64,000 nucleotides of DNA from Zerene cesonia (lineage: Eukaryota; Arthropoda; Insecta; Lepidoptera; Pieridae), in assembly GCF_012273895.1 (NCBI RefSeq), contig NC_052106.1, positions 2,728,001-2,792,000 on the forward strand. The letters are read 5' to 3'. This document shows, piece after piece, positions 11,990 through 23,599 of the stretch. Each line of letters starts with the position of its first letter. The first letter of the stretch is position 1. A program made the position numbers and the translations under genes. The notes under the pieces were generated by a model that was given only the letters and a program-made list of their open reading frames with translations, had not been told where the DNA came from and made no database searches.

Positions 11990-13935
11990 AAAGGAAGAAG
12001 GGTTATGTGTTTTCATGTTATTATAATAGCATTAATATGGTTTTAAACACTTTGATTAAAAGAGTATACCTATAGTCGAAATTTGGTGGTTTATGTTGGC
12101 TGGCGAGTGGAATTTACCAACATCCCGCGGAAACCATGCTTATATATTTTTGAAATTATTTAAAAAATGTCAGATAAATTGTTTTTGTATCTATTTAAAT
12201 TTATTATACAATAGAATAGATGCATCGAATGAGAACAACAAGAGATACAAAAAGGAATAAATTTTACTTCTTCATACTATTTGTTTGTAATGTAATTGAC
12301 TAGCTAATTAATGTAAATTATAGTCAATAAAGTATCAGCTATAATTATAAAAAAGGAAAAACTCGTTGCGCAGTTCCTTTTGCCGATCCACAGGTTTCAT
12401 AATGTAATTAAATAAGTTTTGTTTGTAGAGAAAATAAAAGTTTCAGCGGTCTGGAGATAACAGCTTTGTGCATCGGATCTAATTATGAAATGCAGTCTTG
12501 TCGACTTGTTTCCTTGGATAATACAATATTAGCATTTACTCTCAGGAACTTTCTGCAATGAACGTACGGATCGCTTGACAACATAAACACATAATGGTTT
12601 AAATATGATATGTATAATGATGTATATTTAAATATAATCTAGTCTAGAAATACCATTGAAAAATTAAGGAAATGGCGTCGTATCTTTCGGTTTCTGGTGA
12701 AATTACATTAGTGTTAAAAAGGATTTATCTATTATATGTATCGGAGATAGTATATTTTAGAGATGATTCAAATATTAAATTAAAATACTAAAACATGTAA
12801 CATTATAGAAATAATAAATATTTGTATAAAAATATAATGTAAAATTGTATCAAGTATGTATGACAAGAAATTCAGTATATATCTACAAATTAGTGTAGAA
12901 GAGTAAGTTATATATAATGAATTATATAAATAACCAAAGTGTAGATAAGTAGGTCAAATATTAAAATATATTTATGAAAGCATTGTTTTATTTGAACTAG
13001 TACACAAATTGATGTGGTTCATATTTTATATAAAATAAAACACAAATAATTAATTAAAAGCAATTTCTACCCTGCGTAACTTTCCTCAAAACGAACTTTT
13101 CCATGACTCTCCATTTGATGGGTTTTCAATTGAGGTAGGTTAAGAGTGAATATGGTTGCCGTAGCCGTAAAAGTATTTGCTATCTTACTGCCAGTTTTCT
13201 TTAAGAACAAGGTGAATAATTGGGAGTACTTTAGTTTTATTTATTTTTGTCTCCGGGGCTCGAAACCAGCCAGAAATTGGATCAAGCTTCATAAGAAAAA
13301 TATATATTATATTATCATTTATCTTACTGTGTAAAAATGGGAATATGTAATGATAATATAACACAGTTATAACTGAAGATTTTTAACCAAATTATTTGGC
13401 CGATTTTTTAAATTTAGCTTTTCCCTGTAGACAATTGTACTTTTATAAATGAAAATGATATAAAGAACATGTTTATGAACTTTGACAATATTCCTAAAAC
13501 ATGCATGAAAGTCACGATACCCATACCATTTTAATAGAGTAGGCTCTATTCCAGTAAAATGGCTGTGACATACGGAAAGGGGTATGATGGATGAAATTAC
13601 GATGGACCCATGTTTGTCGTTTTACAATGGAACCTTAAAAAGTGTAGTGAGAAGAAAGAAATTGCAAACTCCACGTAATGTCCTTAATGAACTCTAAATA
13701 ATTTTTTGATATGACATAATACTGTTCACAGATAACGTAATACTATTTTACGTAATGAGGTATTAGATAGACGTTCAAGAAAAATATTTCTTATAACTTA
13801 ATATTTCCCTAGTGATTGAGGAATATGTCTGTATCTACTATAAAAGCAATTTACGATATTTTATAAAGTTTTATCTGCAATAAATAAATAACTAGAGTGC
13901 GTCTTGTACCAAAATCAATAATTTTTAATATTTAA
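11990..13935. other. intergenic DNA, nothing firmly assigned
   Basis: At 12441-12560 a frame stays open for about 40 codons after an acceptor-like AAAGTTTCAG. The pyrimidine tract is poor and I could not pair it with another exon. The rest is AT-rich DNA without recognisable features. Confidence 0.3.
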
Positions 13936-13939
13936 AACG

Positions 13940-14270
13940 TAGGTGACGACTGACTGACTGATTTATTGCGCAGCTTAAACTACTGGAATCATGGAGCTGA
14001 AATTTGCTTTACAGATAGCCACTATTATGTAGGTCTAACACAAAGCTTACACTTAACACACAACTTTATACAAGAAAACACTAGTAAAACAGGCGAAACA
14101 GCTAGTAAATTATATATATTAATAATGTTTCATGATCTCACCTTCTTCAGTCATGTATCATATTTTAAAAGACTAATTCGTTGTCTAGGGGTTTTTAATA
14201 AGCGTGGGTAGTTTTTGCCCGCCTATGGTGGGCTAACCGCGCTTTGAGTGGTGAGTTTTTAACCACCAAA
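13940..14270 (+). mobile_element. probable retroelement 3' fragment
   Basis: The 'tgactgactgactgatttat' start, the 'agcttaaactactgg' motif and the later 'gcccgcctatggtgggctaaccgcg' resemble tails of common lepidopteran retroelements. The ORF inside it is therefore not called. Confidence 0.4.
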
Positions 14271-14899
14271 AACTGAAGGCTACGATGCTATTTCCTTAAT
14301 TTGGCCTTGTAATCATCATCGTCACTCATTAAAAACGTTTGTTCCGACTACGATACAACAAGAGCTTTCTATAAATGTTCGAAGCCTGCCATAAACAAAA
14401 AAAATGGAAAATGTATTGGTTGATATCACACTACGAATAAACTTATTGTCGAAGTTATTTGGTTTTTGATTCAACATTTCGGTTACATCATAATATTTTT
14501 CACTCAAATCGAATAAAAAGTTCCAATTAACAAGTCGTCTAACTACAATAGAAAGGAATTAACTGCAAAGCAATGCACTTGAGTTTGCGCAAACATAAAT
14601 GCACTTTATTTTCCTTATGCTCCTATGTGAAAAGGATGGACTACTCAGTTGCAGGGTCAATAGCAATTCTCGAGCTTGAGTATAGACGTGGTAATGTCAT
14701 TGCGAAATCTTCAAACTGATTTTTTAAAGTAAGAACACTAGTAAAACTTATTAGAAAATTTGCATTCAAATATTTATTGTAATTCGAGGTCGGTAACTCA
14801 TGTTATTGAAACAATTGAGTAGAAACAATACGGCCACATTTCTGCAACTCGACGTCAAGTGACCAGTGAGTAATCAGTCAAAGCTGAAACTATCCTAGC

Positions 14900-15070
14900 T
14901 TCTCTATGAAGTTTAGCGGCTTGTGAGGGCTGTCGAAAACTTTAGGGAAGGACCTAGGAGAACCTTAGTAATTTGGCCTGTAGTCCGCAAACGCCGTGCA
15001 TTCCACGATGACGTGAGCTGCCATTGCAGTAATGCATGTTCTGAACAACGTCTGTCAGTGATCCCTAACA
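14900..15070 (-). pseudogene. decayed LINE ORF2 C-terminus (possible)
   Basis: Read on the minus strand, one frame contains AHVIVECTAFADYR followed by a Pro/Phe-rich stretch. This pattern is typical of the Cys/His-containing end of non-LTR retrotransposon reverse transcriptase proteins ('...H.l.eCPaf...R'). Frameshifts and stops are present. The identification rests on a short pattern only. Confidence 0.35.
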
Positions 15071-15454
15071 AGACGAAAAAAAAAATAAATTAATAATAAA
15101 ACAAACACGCAGAGTGCTTCTGCATGTTGTCTTATTGTGAAATTCAGGGAAAATTGTCATATAACCTACATAGGTAAGCAAACTAAAAAATAATGTGTCC
15201 ATTCTATACAGATTCGTGTCTACTCATACGAAATGAACACAATACGTACATAAAACTGACAATAACTGAGGAAGCTGAAATTTCATTCGTTGCCTCACAT
15301 CCGGCTTTCAAATTGATTTCCGATCTCCTTGGGGTAGGATAGCAGCTTCCTTCCTTTTGGGCCTTTTCAAACTATGCAAATTAACAAGAGAAAGAGAAAC
15401 TAAACCGGTGATAATGATACTCTGATACATTTTGAGCTATCTCGCTAATTAATT

Positions 15455-15690
15455 AACTTTTCAACCGACTTCAAAAAAGGAGAAGGTAATCAATACGGCT
15501 GTTTTTTTTTGAGTTTGTTACCTCATAACTTCCTCGATTTTTCATTTACTCCTCCCATTCCAGAAATATTAGGTGAACTTCAAAAAATCGTTTTTATTCG
15601 TACAATCATTCTTATATGATTGTTATATGATTGTAAATGACTTAATTAGGCTCGATTTTGACCTACTTTGAAGTGACAGGTTTAAATTCA
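15455..15690 (+). mobile_element. fragment with the 'caaccgacttcaaaaaaggag' motif
   Basis: This motif and the following 'ggtaatcaatacggct ... cctcataacttcctcg' are a frequent lepidopteran repeat block. Short related blocks occur at about 197-240 and 63680-63800. Confidence 0.45.
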
Positions 15691-15934
15691 AACTGTGTAC
15701 ATCAAGGATCTTAATTATTTCTTAATATTCTCATTAGGATTGCCGGGATTAAATAATTTACATTTTTAAACTAGTATTTATTGCATTCACAAGATACCAC
15801 AATATTCCAAGAATGTGTATCTTTGATGTTATTCCATAATTGTGATCTCTCACAAAGAGTATTTTCTTAAAAAAGTAGTGAATGTAAGTTAGGAATGGAC
15901 AGAGCTATCGTATTTCTTTTTCTTATAGGCCTCC

Positions 15935-16131
15935 AAATAAATCTTTATATATATAAAATTCTCGTGTCACAGTTTTCGTTGCCATACTCCTCCGAAACGG
16001 CTTGACCGATTCCTCTGAAATTTGGTAAGCATATTGGGTAGGTCTGAGAATCGGCCAACATCTATTTTTTATCCCGATATTCCTACGGGATACGGGCTTA
16101 CGCGGGTGAAACCGCGGGGCGCAGCTAGTAT
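15935..16131 (-). mobile_element. retroelement tail (family E)
   Basis: It ends '...tacgcgggtgaaaccgcggg gcgcagctagta', the reverse complement of the start of the copies at 36016 and 54572. 'Tcccgatattcctacggga' and 'ctccgaaacggcttgaccga' are internal landmarks. Confidence 0.65.
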
Positions 16132-16139
16132 GTTATATA

Positions 16140-17090
16140 GAAATTGAATTGAATATATAAATTCAATATGGAAACTTTAACTTTAAAAACTCTCTATCTT
16201 ACTCTCTATATACTGTAGGGTAAAGCACTTATTAACAATTTCATATAAGAAATAACTTTTATATTTCTGTTAAAATATTAAGTTTAGATTTCTCTGATCG
16301 GAAGACAACATAATTTTTGACTGTGCCGTCGGGTTTTTCTCTCCAATTCTTTGGTTGTTTTTCAACGCAAGACTAAAGTAAATAAGTGAAAAAGGATATA
16401 ATTGGCCTAATAAAATCCTTCTATAATCTTATAGAGTCAAATACATTGAGTATAAAATGTTTCTGCTAAATATTAATTAAACAGTAGGTAGTTATAAGGA
16501 TTATGCTTAGCAAATTGCTTCGAGAATTTTGCAGTCAACATTGAAATATCCCAGTAAGATACAAGATCTTGTCGATTTTCATTAATTTCCATTGGCATTT
16601 TGAAAATTGGTTCAAACTTTGTTCAAGCATTTTTATACCTTTTCTTAAATTGCTTGTTTATTGTCTTTTAAAACGTAAAAATATGATGTTCATATTTAAA
16701 TGAATCTTTTATTTAATTTTTCAAAAGTAGGCTGTTTACTGATGGGAAAAGTTAATTTCACAATTTAATTCATGTACTTCAAATGTGTATGTTTTTTTTA
16801 AAGGGGTTTATATTAATGATTATTTTTAAGTAACTCCATAAATCTACTTTTATACTTTGTTGTGTTCCATCAATTCAAATGATTTTGCGTGATATTGTTC
16901 AGAGACATCCATGAAAAATGTTAATTTTTGTAACAACGTGTAGTCTAATTTTAATATAATATTAAATTATTCTTTACTATTATTTAATTTCTTATCAGAA
17001 GTGAAAAATGTTAATATCGCTTTATTGATAGTAATTCTGAAGTGTGGTTGGTTATGAAGATCAACAAAGGAAGGATATGAAATAAAAAAC
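16140..17090. other. AT-rich intergenic DNA
   Basis: I see no gene or recognisable repeat. The far end adjoins the 3' side of the minus-strand gene at 17383, where an AATAAA on the minus strand lies near 17109-17114. Confidence 0.4.
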
Positions 17091-17382
17091 AAATACACAG
17101 TGGACGAATTTATTCGAATGATAATAAAGTTATTTTTTAACAAATATAATTCGTAAACATTGACTAGATAGTGACTAGACGCCTTTTCAGGCCACCTGTT
17201 GCTTCGTTATACAATTATCAACCTTACATTGAAAACCTTAAGAACTAACCAGAGCCCGGAAAGACAAAATGTAGACAGAGTTTGTTGTTTAGGAAGAATA
17301 CACCACACATTGACACTTGAATAAACACTGAAGAGATCTGTTCCTGGGTTTAGTTTCGGGAGGGCTCTGGGCCAAGTAATAC

Positions 17383-17802
17383 TCAGGCGACCGCCATTTC
17401 GCCTATGCCGCGCAAGAGGCGCGAGCGCAGACGCGCAAACACTGGATGCTCCGTTGGAATACCGCGACCGTGTAGGAACCGAAGAGTCTCTTGAGCGCAC
17501 ACCAGAAATCCAAGTTGTTCAGGGTCCATGTTCACCGGCACCGAGTCCAAAAGAGGGTCTTCATTTTCATCACCAAATACTTCGCGGTCGTCGTAGTTGT
17601 CATCGGCAGAATCCTCAGATATATGCTCATTCTCTATCTCCACTGAACAAATTCTTCCAAACAAACGTTTCAGAGCCTGCCTCTTTTCCGAAGTTTGCGG
17701 GTCACTTATCAATGGCTCGCTGCGGGAACGTTTGCGGCGCCGCTGCCTTTTCGCCTGCCGCTCAGTCTCATTGTCGCAATCGCGCTTTCGTTTACTAGTC
17801 AT
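17383..17802 (-). CDS. Orange-domain-like protein without a visible bHLH, 139 aa
   Basis: This is an intronless 139-codon ORF from ATG (17802) to TGA, GC- and CpG-rich while the surroundings are AT-rich. Residues 4-28 are strongly basic (nuclear-localisation-like). About 58-83 are acidic. Residues about 94-133 resemble the Orange domain of Hairy/E(spl)/Hey repressors: the spacing in LGFLVCAQETLRFL matches the family pattern G-F-x-x-C-x-x-E-x-x-R-F-L, and R-x-R-L-L follows. In HES proteins a bHLH of about 55 residues precedes Orange. Here the corresponding stretch (RQALKRLFGRI, 41-51) lacks the basic-helix-loop-helix pattern, and there is no WRPW at the C-terminus (it ends GEMAVA). Minus-strand AATAAA lies about 270 nt downstream. 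Likely nuclear. Function as a HES partner or antagonist is inference. The Orange match is by eye and needs a profile search. Confidence 0.75.
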   Translation of the reverse strand: MTSKRKRDCDNETERQAKRQRRRKRSRSEPLISDPQTSEKRQALKRLFGRICSVEIENEHISEDSADDNYDDREVFGDENEDPLLDSVPVNMDPEQLGFLVCAQETLRFLHGRGIPTEHPVFARLRSRLLRGIGEMAVA

Positions 17803-18180
17803 AATCGCTAACAGTTAGCCCGCCGGCGTCGGGATACGAACTGCGAATGGGCTGTGCACGGGGAATTGAAGGGTCTCGATGCGATCACTGCGAGTAGCGT
17901 TTATCTCACTCTGCCGGGTTGCGCTCGAATGCGACAGAGCGAGACGACGCAGCCAGCTGCAAGAGAAACAGCTGGGCGAGCAGATGCAGGGCGCGGGGTA
18001 TGCACGCTTTGTTTGATAAAGTTCATTCGGGAAAATAAAACTGTTACGCGATTGCGCGGGCCGGCGGGGGGCGGGCGCGCGGGGCAAGAGGACTGGCCCG
18101 GACGGCAGCTGCGACGCATCTGCCGCGCTCAGGTGAATTCCCCCTGTCTCAAGGTGCCGACAGAGTAATTAGATGCGAGA
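17803..18180 (-). promoter_or_regulatory. CpG-rich upstream region with clustered E-boxes
   Basis: This is the only strongly GC-rich block in the window. It contains three CAGCTG E-boxes (17954-17959, 17969-17974, 18106-18111) and one CAGATG (17981-17986), all upstream of the Orange-like gene. No TATA box is evident on the minus strand. Proneural-type bHLH activators bind CAGCTG, which would suit a HES-related target, but this is inference. I found no clear Su(H) site. A TATA-like TTATATAAAACC at about 18265 faces the other way (+), so the region could be divergent. Confidence 0.4.
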
Positions 18181-18199
18181 TACCTGTTAGGCGATAGTA

Positions 18200-19510
18200 T
18201 GTAAACAAAACAATCCCGCTCGGAATACGCATGCCCGAATATAAGGAGGATCAACGAATTAGCGTTATATAAAACCTGAACGATTGTAGTTCGTTGTTTT
18301 GCTGCCAGTTCGTATGGAAAGTAATAGGTATCTGCGTAAATTGTAAAAATCAATACTCAGGTTTATGTAGTACCGGGAAACGAGCTGTCAGTTTCATACC
18401 TCGGCTTATGTACTGTGTACACAGCAAGTACATAACTATCGAGTTGCGTCTATGTATTCGTAAGCCGCTTCGACTGTTACTGTTGACGTCTTCAAGTGGA
18501 AATAAACGTTCAAACAATGCAGTTCAAATACAAATTGGACTCTTATGTTTGCTTTGTTAAAACATAAAATTGGCCTATTTTTGAAGGGTTTTAAAACGTG
18601 CAAAATCATAATGTTTACTATGGTTTTAAAACAATTAACTTTATAAAACTCTTTTGTACGATTACTTCGAAAGTAACAGAGTTTAAACAATTTCATTACA
18701 AAGGAAACGTTTCATGCTTTGAAGCACTGAAACTTCCCTCTGTTGTATAGAATTGGTCGAATTTGGACTCTATCCGGTTCGGTTAGAGTTCTTTCTTTTG
18801 TTTAACATAAAACTGTTCATTGAGAAAGCTAGCTAAGCCATTCCTAACATAATCGGAGTGGATGTTGCGCCAATCTCATAGTTACAAACAAGTTAGCACA
18901 TACGTCCGGTTTTGTAGGTTGCTAAGTGCTAGTCAAGTATTTTAGCCAAATGATATTATTTCGCTAAAGGTATCAGAACACGTGAGTGCTTAATGTTTAG
19001 TTCATTGTTTGCATATACAATGATAATGATTCACCTATTAGTTGATGGTTATTTATAAATATTTACCTTAAGAAATAATTGTAAACCAAAATATAAATCG
19101 AGGCATTGAAAAAAGATCAACGTCACATTTTTAATGTCATTCTTGATACTACATAACTGACTTAATTAGAGAGGCATCTAATAACGGTTTAAGTAATTAA
19201 TGTGAGAGAAATTTTTCGAATAGGTCTGGATTAGATGTAACCAAATCACCGAAGCATCATCACTGAAAATGCGCTGCAAAGGAACGTTACAAAGAACAAA
19301 ACGATTAAAATTCAGTAAGATATATTCCTTCATACTGACAGTCAATTGAGCATTGTGCCTGACATAACATATGCAAATTATTTAGCATAGAACAAATATC
19401 AGGAAACAGCCGCTTCGCGATTATAATATCCTATATTTATTTTAACATATTGTTTTCACTGTGCAGGTATATGCTTTGAATTTTTTTATAATATCCATGT
19501 ATGATATTAT
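18200..19510. other. intergenic DNA
   Basis: A plus-strand TATA-like motif lies at about 18265. A 12-bp palindrome CTGTGTACACAG lies near 18414-18425. No ORF with a signal peptide or plausible splice structure follows. Confidence 0.3.
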
Positions 19511-19516
19511 ATAACA

Positions 19517-19680
19517 CTAGCTGACCTGGCAAACACTCTTATCATTTAGGGGTGTGAAAAATAAACCTTGGCCGATTTTTAGACCTAATTGATATGCACA
19601 CAAAACTTCATGAGAATCGGTCGTGCCGTTTCGGAGGAGTATGGTAACAATTATTATGACACGAGAATTTTATATATAGC
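19517..19680 (+). mobile_element. retroelement tail
   Basis: It starts 'actagctgacctggcaaaca' and ends 'acgagaattttatatata'. Landmarks such as 'aaacttcatgagaatcggtc' and 'ccgtttcggaggagtatgg' are shared in reverse with the copy at 15935-16131. Confidence 0.6.
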
Positions 19681-19783
19681 CTCAATGTATTATTTTGAGT
19701 ACTTACTTTTGTATCAGTAGTGTTAGCACAACAATGTTTGCATTTTGTTGAAATGCGATCCCCCTTCGCTTCAATTATTACAG

Positions 19784-19858
19784 AAAGTTGAACTTAGAAA
19801 TTTGAAGCAAACATTAGTACGATTTTTTCAAGTCAAACCGAATTATTTAATGCACTAC
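19784..19858 (+). other. exon-like 75-bp block, unassigned
   Basis: It is bounded by a good acceptor (TCAATTATTACAG) and an excellent donor (CTAC|GTAAGTG). The enclosed 25 codons are open in phase 0 (starting KVELRNLKQTLVRFF). The frame also stays open beyond the donor. I could not join it to other exons. Confidence 0.25.
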
Positions 19859-21266
19859 GTAAGTGTGATACGAATTGATGAGGTGCAAACTAAACGCGAT
19901 CTGATTGTACATGAGTTTAAGTATTTCTATTTTTATTTGATCATATTAATTTAATTTTACTGAAGACCCTGCAAGAATAGGTAAGTATTTGTCTTATATC
20001 TTTTGTATCTTATACTATAATATGTTGAGATTAGTAACAATATTAATTATGCATAACAAAATGATGATATGACCCAAAAAAATCCGTAAACAAAAGGCTC
20101 AGAATATTACAAAGAAATTACGTTCTTTGTCGTTTGATATAAGGAAAGGATGAAAACATTCTAAAAACTTATTAAACAACATATTTTGTCGATCGTTTAT
20201 TACAAATATTTATAACAAATCAGTTGAAACGAACGAAGGAAGGGTTTATAATTTATTGGACAAATAGGCAATAACTCAGGGTAAATCTCGTATTCAGATT
20301 TAATTCAGCGCCATCTTGCGATATGTTATGAAACGTAATTGGAGAAAATTCCTTGTTACTGTAACAGAAGAGTTTCACATTATGAATTGCGGTAGAGCTT
20401 TTTGATTTTGCTAAAAGATGTTACTTTTTCTGTTTAAACCAATAGTACGGAATGAAGCGAAACCTTTTAAAAATTATTGTTTTTTTATACTTTTTTTTTA
20501 ATGTTTGTCTAATAAAGTAACATTTAGGTTAGGTTTAGTTCTTTGAACGTACTGCGTATTTCTTTTGTAATTACACGCCTATAAAATGATATCTTTTAGA
20601 AATGATGTTCTGTTAATTCATTAATGCGAAACGAGAAGTTCTTGTACATTGTAATGTTTAGATTAAGCTAAGTGCATAGATTTTAGTTTATGATAATGAG
20701 AAATAGTTACTGATATATAAGTCATAGAAGAAAAATCAGAAACGATGGATCATTCAGGTACTTGTTGCAAAGCAATAGAGTTACCTTCCACTGTATTTTA
20801 ATAAAAAGTATAACATAAGACGTGTAATTAAGGTGAACATGGAGTTAACAATAATCTTGGTATGAACCCACACGTGATTTTCTATCTTAAAAACTAACTA
20901 GTAATTTTAAAAAAGTATTGAGTCACACCGTAAAACGATATTTCGAATTATTAATTATAACAAATTCCATTTTATCAACAATAGAATTACGATTAATACT
21001 GTGCAGATTTATTATCTACGCCACAGATAATATAATACCATAGATAATACTATGCTAGTATCTATGCATAAATGGGGCTAGGGATGAAAAGTTATTAGAG
21101 GTATGTTTGTTACAGAAGCTCATTATCCCGCCACCGATCAATACCCGATCAGCTGATCGGCTGAACCTTTGTTTCCGATACTTGAAAGTTGCATTCGGTC
21201 GTGGAAAATTCTGTTTTTATAGTACCTACCTGTTTACTGTTTTTGATTGGTTATTTTGTTTTGCAG

Positions 21267-21376
21267 ATTCGTGGTTTGGATGCATGAAATTGGTTTGTGA
21301 TGAAAAATATTTGGAAACCCCATGTTTATTTAAAAAAGTTCATGTTGTAATATATAAGGTTAATGTTGTAGTATAA
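21267..21376 (+). CDS. candidate terminal exon of a Cys-rich secreted-protein family member
   Basis: The exon follows a very strong acceptor (TTATTTTGTTTTGCAG). Entered in phase 1 with a preceding G it reads D-S-W-F-G-C-M-K-L-V-C... and a third Cys follows after nine residues, before a TAA at 21374. Phase and the close Cys spacing recall the exons at 30347 and 47189. The last 14 codons are AT-rich and Val-heavy, so part of the frame may be decayed. A possible signal-peptide start (MKRNLLKIIVFLYFFF) lies at 20452, but it has no clear TATA and only a weak phase-1 donor. Treat as partial and tentative. Confidence 0.33.
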
Positions 21377-21973
21377 TACCACAGATAACATAATACGGTG
21401 ATAATACAGACGGATTGAGAACCTCTATCGTTTTTGGAAGTGTCAGTTAAAAATTACTTTGATTTTATATATATATACATATAAATATATATACATACCT
21501 ATTCATACCTATAAATGTGTAAATAAAACAGTGGGAAGTATTACCATTTATTTGCGTAACCCAAGTTGTCGGCGAAATTTTCCCAGAAAATCGTCAAGTT
21601 TCTAAAAACATATTTTGTAGACAGACTTCAGTGAAACGTGATTTTATTCAGAAAAGTTTGAAAGGTTCAATGTTTGTAAGCAAAACTGTCTTGAGTTTTG
21701 GAAGAAAAGCGAAAAAATACCACTTTATTTGTGGCAACATGAATACTTTTGAATTAATTTCTGTGGAAATGTTTTAATTATATTGAAATAAAATAACCCG
21801 ACATGTTTTACACATACAACATTAATTCATAACGATACCTAAACGTTTCCGAATAGCTTGAGCTTAATTTTAAGTGATTTGTTTTTATTATTCAGTCAGT
21901 CGCAAATGTCTTATGCGTGTGCAAGAACGTTGTTTCTGTTGTGGAGTTGAAATTAAAATTAAAATAATTATTT

Positions 21974-22973
21974 NNNNNNNNNNNNNNNNNNNNNNNNNNN
22001 NNNNNNNNNNNNNNNNNNNNNNNNNNNNNNNNNNNNNNNNNNNNNNNNNNNNNNNNNNNNNNNNNNNNNNNNNNNNNNNNNNNNNNNNNNNNNNNNNNNN
22101 NNNNNNNNNNNNNNNNNNNNNNNNNNNNNNNNNNNNNNNNNNNNNNNNNNNNNNNNNNNNNNNNNNNNNNNNNNNNNNNNNNNNNNNNNNNNNNNNNNNN
22201 NNNNNNNNNNNNNNNNNNNNNNNNNNNNNNNNNNNNNNNNNNNNNNNNNNNNNNNNNNNNNNNNNNNNNNNNNNNNNNNNNNNNNNNNNNNNNNNNNNNN
22301 NNNNNNNNNNNNNNNNNNNNNNNNNNNNNNNNNNNNNNNNNNNNNNNNNNNNNNNNNNNNNNNNNNNNNNNNNNNNNNNNNNNNNNNNNNNNNNNNNNNN
22401 NNNNNNNNNNNNNNNNNNNNNNNNNNNNNNNNNNNNNNNNNNNNNNNNNNNNNNNNNNNNNNNNNNNNNNNNNNNNNNNNNNNNNNNNNNNNNNNNNNNN
22501 NNNNNNNNNNNNNNNNNNNNNNNNNNNNNNNNNNNNNNNNNNNNNNNNNNNNNNNNNNNNNNNNNNNNNNNNNNNNNNNNNNNNNNNNNNNNNNNNNNNN
22601 NNNNNNNNNNNNNNNNNNNNNNNNNNNNNNNNNNNNNNNNNNNNNNNNNNNNNNNNNNNNNNNNNNNNNNNNNNNNNNNNNNNNNNNNNNNNNNNNNNNN
22701 NNNNNNNNNNNNNNNNNNNNNNNNNNNNNNNNNNNNNNNNNNNNNNNNNNNNNNNNNNNNNNNNNNNNNNNNNNNNNNNNNNNNNNNNNNNNNNNNNNNN
22801 NNNNNNNNNNNNNNNNNNNNNNNNNNNNNNNNNNNNNNNNNNNNNNNNNNNNNNNNNNNNNNNNNNNNNNNNNNNNNNNNNNNNNNNNNNNNNNNNNNNN
22901 NNNNNNNNNNNNNNNNNNNNNNNNNNNNNNNNNNNNNNNNNNNNNNNNNNNNNNNNNNNNNNNNNNNNNNNNN
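21974..22973. other. assembly gap, 1000 N
   Basis: Exactly 1000 N, a fixed-size placeholder, so the true length is unknown. The right flank looks like the 3' end of a LINE-type element, so the gap probably hides a repeat. Confidence 0.95.
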
Positions 22974-23070
22974 GCGTATCTCATTTGTAATTAGAATAAT
23001 TATCTTATTAATAGCTGTAAGGTACCTTTATGAATAAAATAAAAAAATAAATAAAAAAAAAAAATTATTT
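22974..23070 (+). mobile_element. 3' end of a LINE-like element with A-rich tail
   Basis: The sequence 'agctgtaaggtacctttatg' followed by AATAAAAT and repeated AAATAAAT/A-runs is a poly(A)-type retroelement terminus. It directly adjoins the gap. Confidence 0.5.
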
Positions 23071-23221
23071 TAATCAAAAAGCACAGAGCCCGTGTTTTTT
23101 GCTTTTTCTAAATATTTCATTCATCTTTGAAAATATGCGAAAGCAATACAATATGTTAACTACGAATACCAAAAAAAAGAAACGACTTTTTATTCTTTCA
23201 GGGTCTTTTAAAAACAAAATA

Positions 23222-23580
23222 CCGCCCGCGGCTTCGCCCGCGTGTAATTCGGTTAGATCGCGCGACATGGTAAGGAGTAGCCCATGGTCTTTCCCAAGGT
23301 CTAGACTACTTGTCAAAATTGGTTGTGGTTTAGGTGTGAAAGAATCTTACATGATTTATGTTTGACAGTAATTAAATTTTATACAAACTTTCATTCCCCA
23401 TTTAAACCCCTTGTACCATTGTTTTCGCATTAAAAAGTATGGTATGTGCTTTCCCAAATTCAGCTCCATCTTCATACCAAATTTCATCAAAATTGCTTTG
23501 AAAACTTTCATACAAACTTTATAAACTTTCATACAAACAGACAGAGTTACTTTCGCATTTATATTATAGTAGGGATAGTA
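23222..23580 (+). mobile_element. retroelement tail
   Basis: It begins 'cccgcggcttcgcccgcgtg' and ends 'ttcgcatttatattatagta', a standard lepidopteran tail layout. Internal 'accaaatttcatcaaaattg' and 'actttcatacaaac' support it. Confidence 0.6.
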
Positions 23581-23599
23581 GGGATAATAAAATTATCAT

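Noticed and set aside
17207..17500. Several ORFs overlapping the Orange-like gene on both strands (17207-17818)
   Set aside because: They are shadows of the GC-rich 17383-17802 frame, which alone has a plausible domain and composition.
20452..20520. Signal-peptide-like start MKRNLLKIIVFLYFFF as a confirmed exon 1
   Set aside because: The hydrophobic run comes from a T-rich tract, there is no TATA box and the only usable donor is weak. It is kept only as a possibility for the 21267 exon.
21874..23037. Long apparent ORFs across the N blocks (also at 32508-33722 and 50138-51264)
   Set aside because: They are made almost entirely of N and have no real sequence content.
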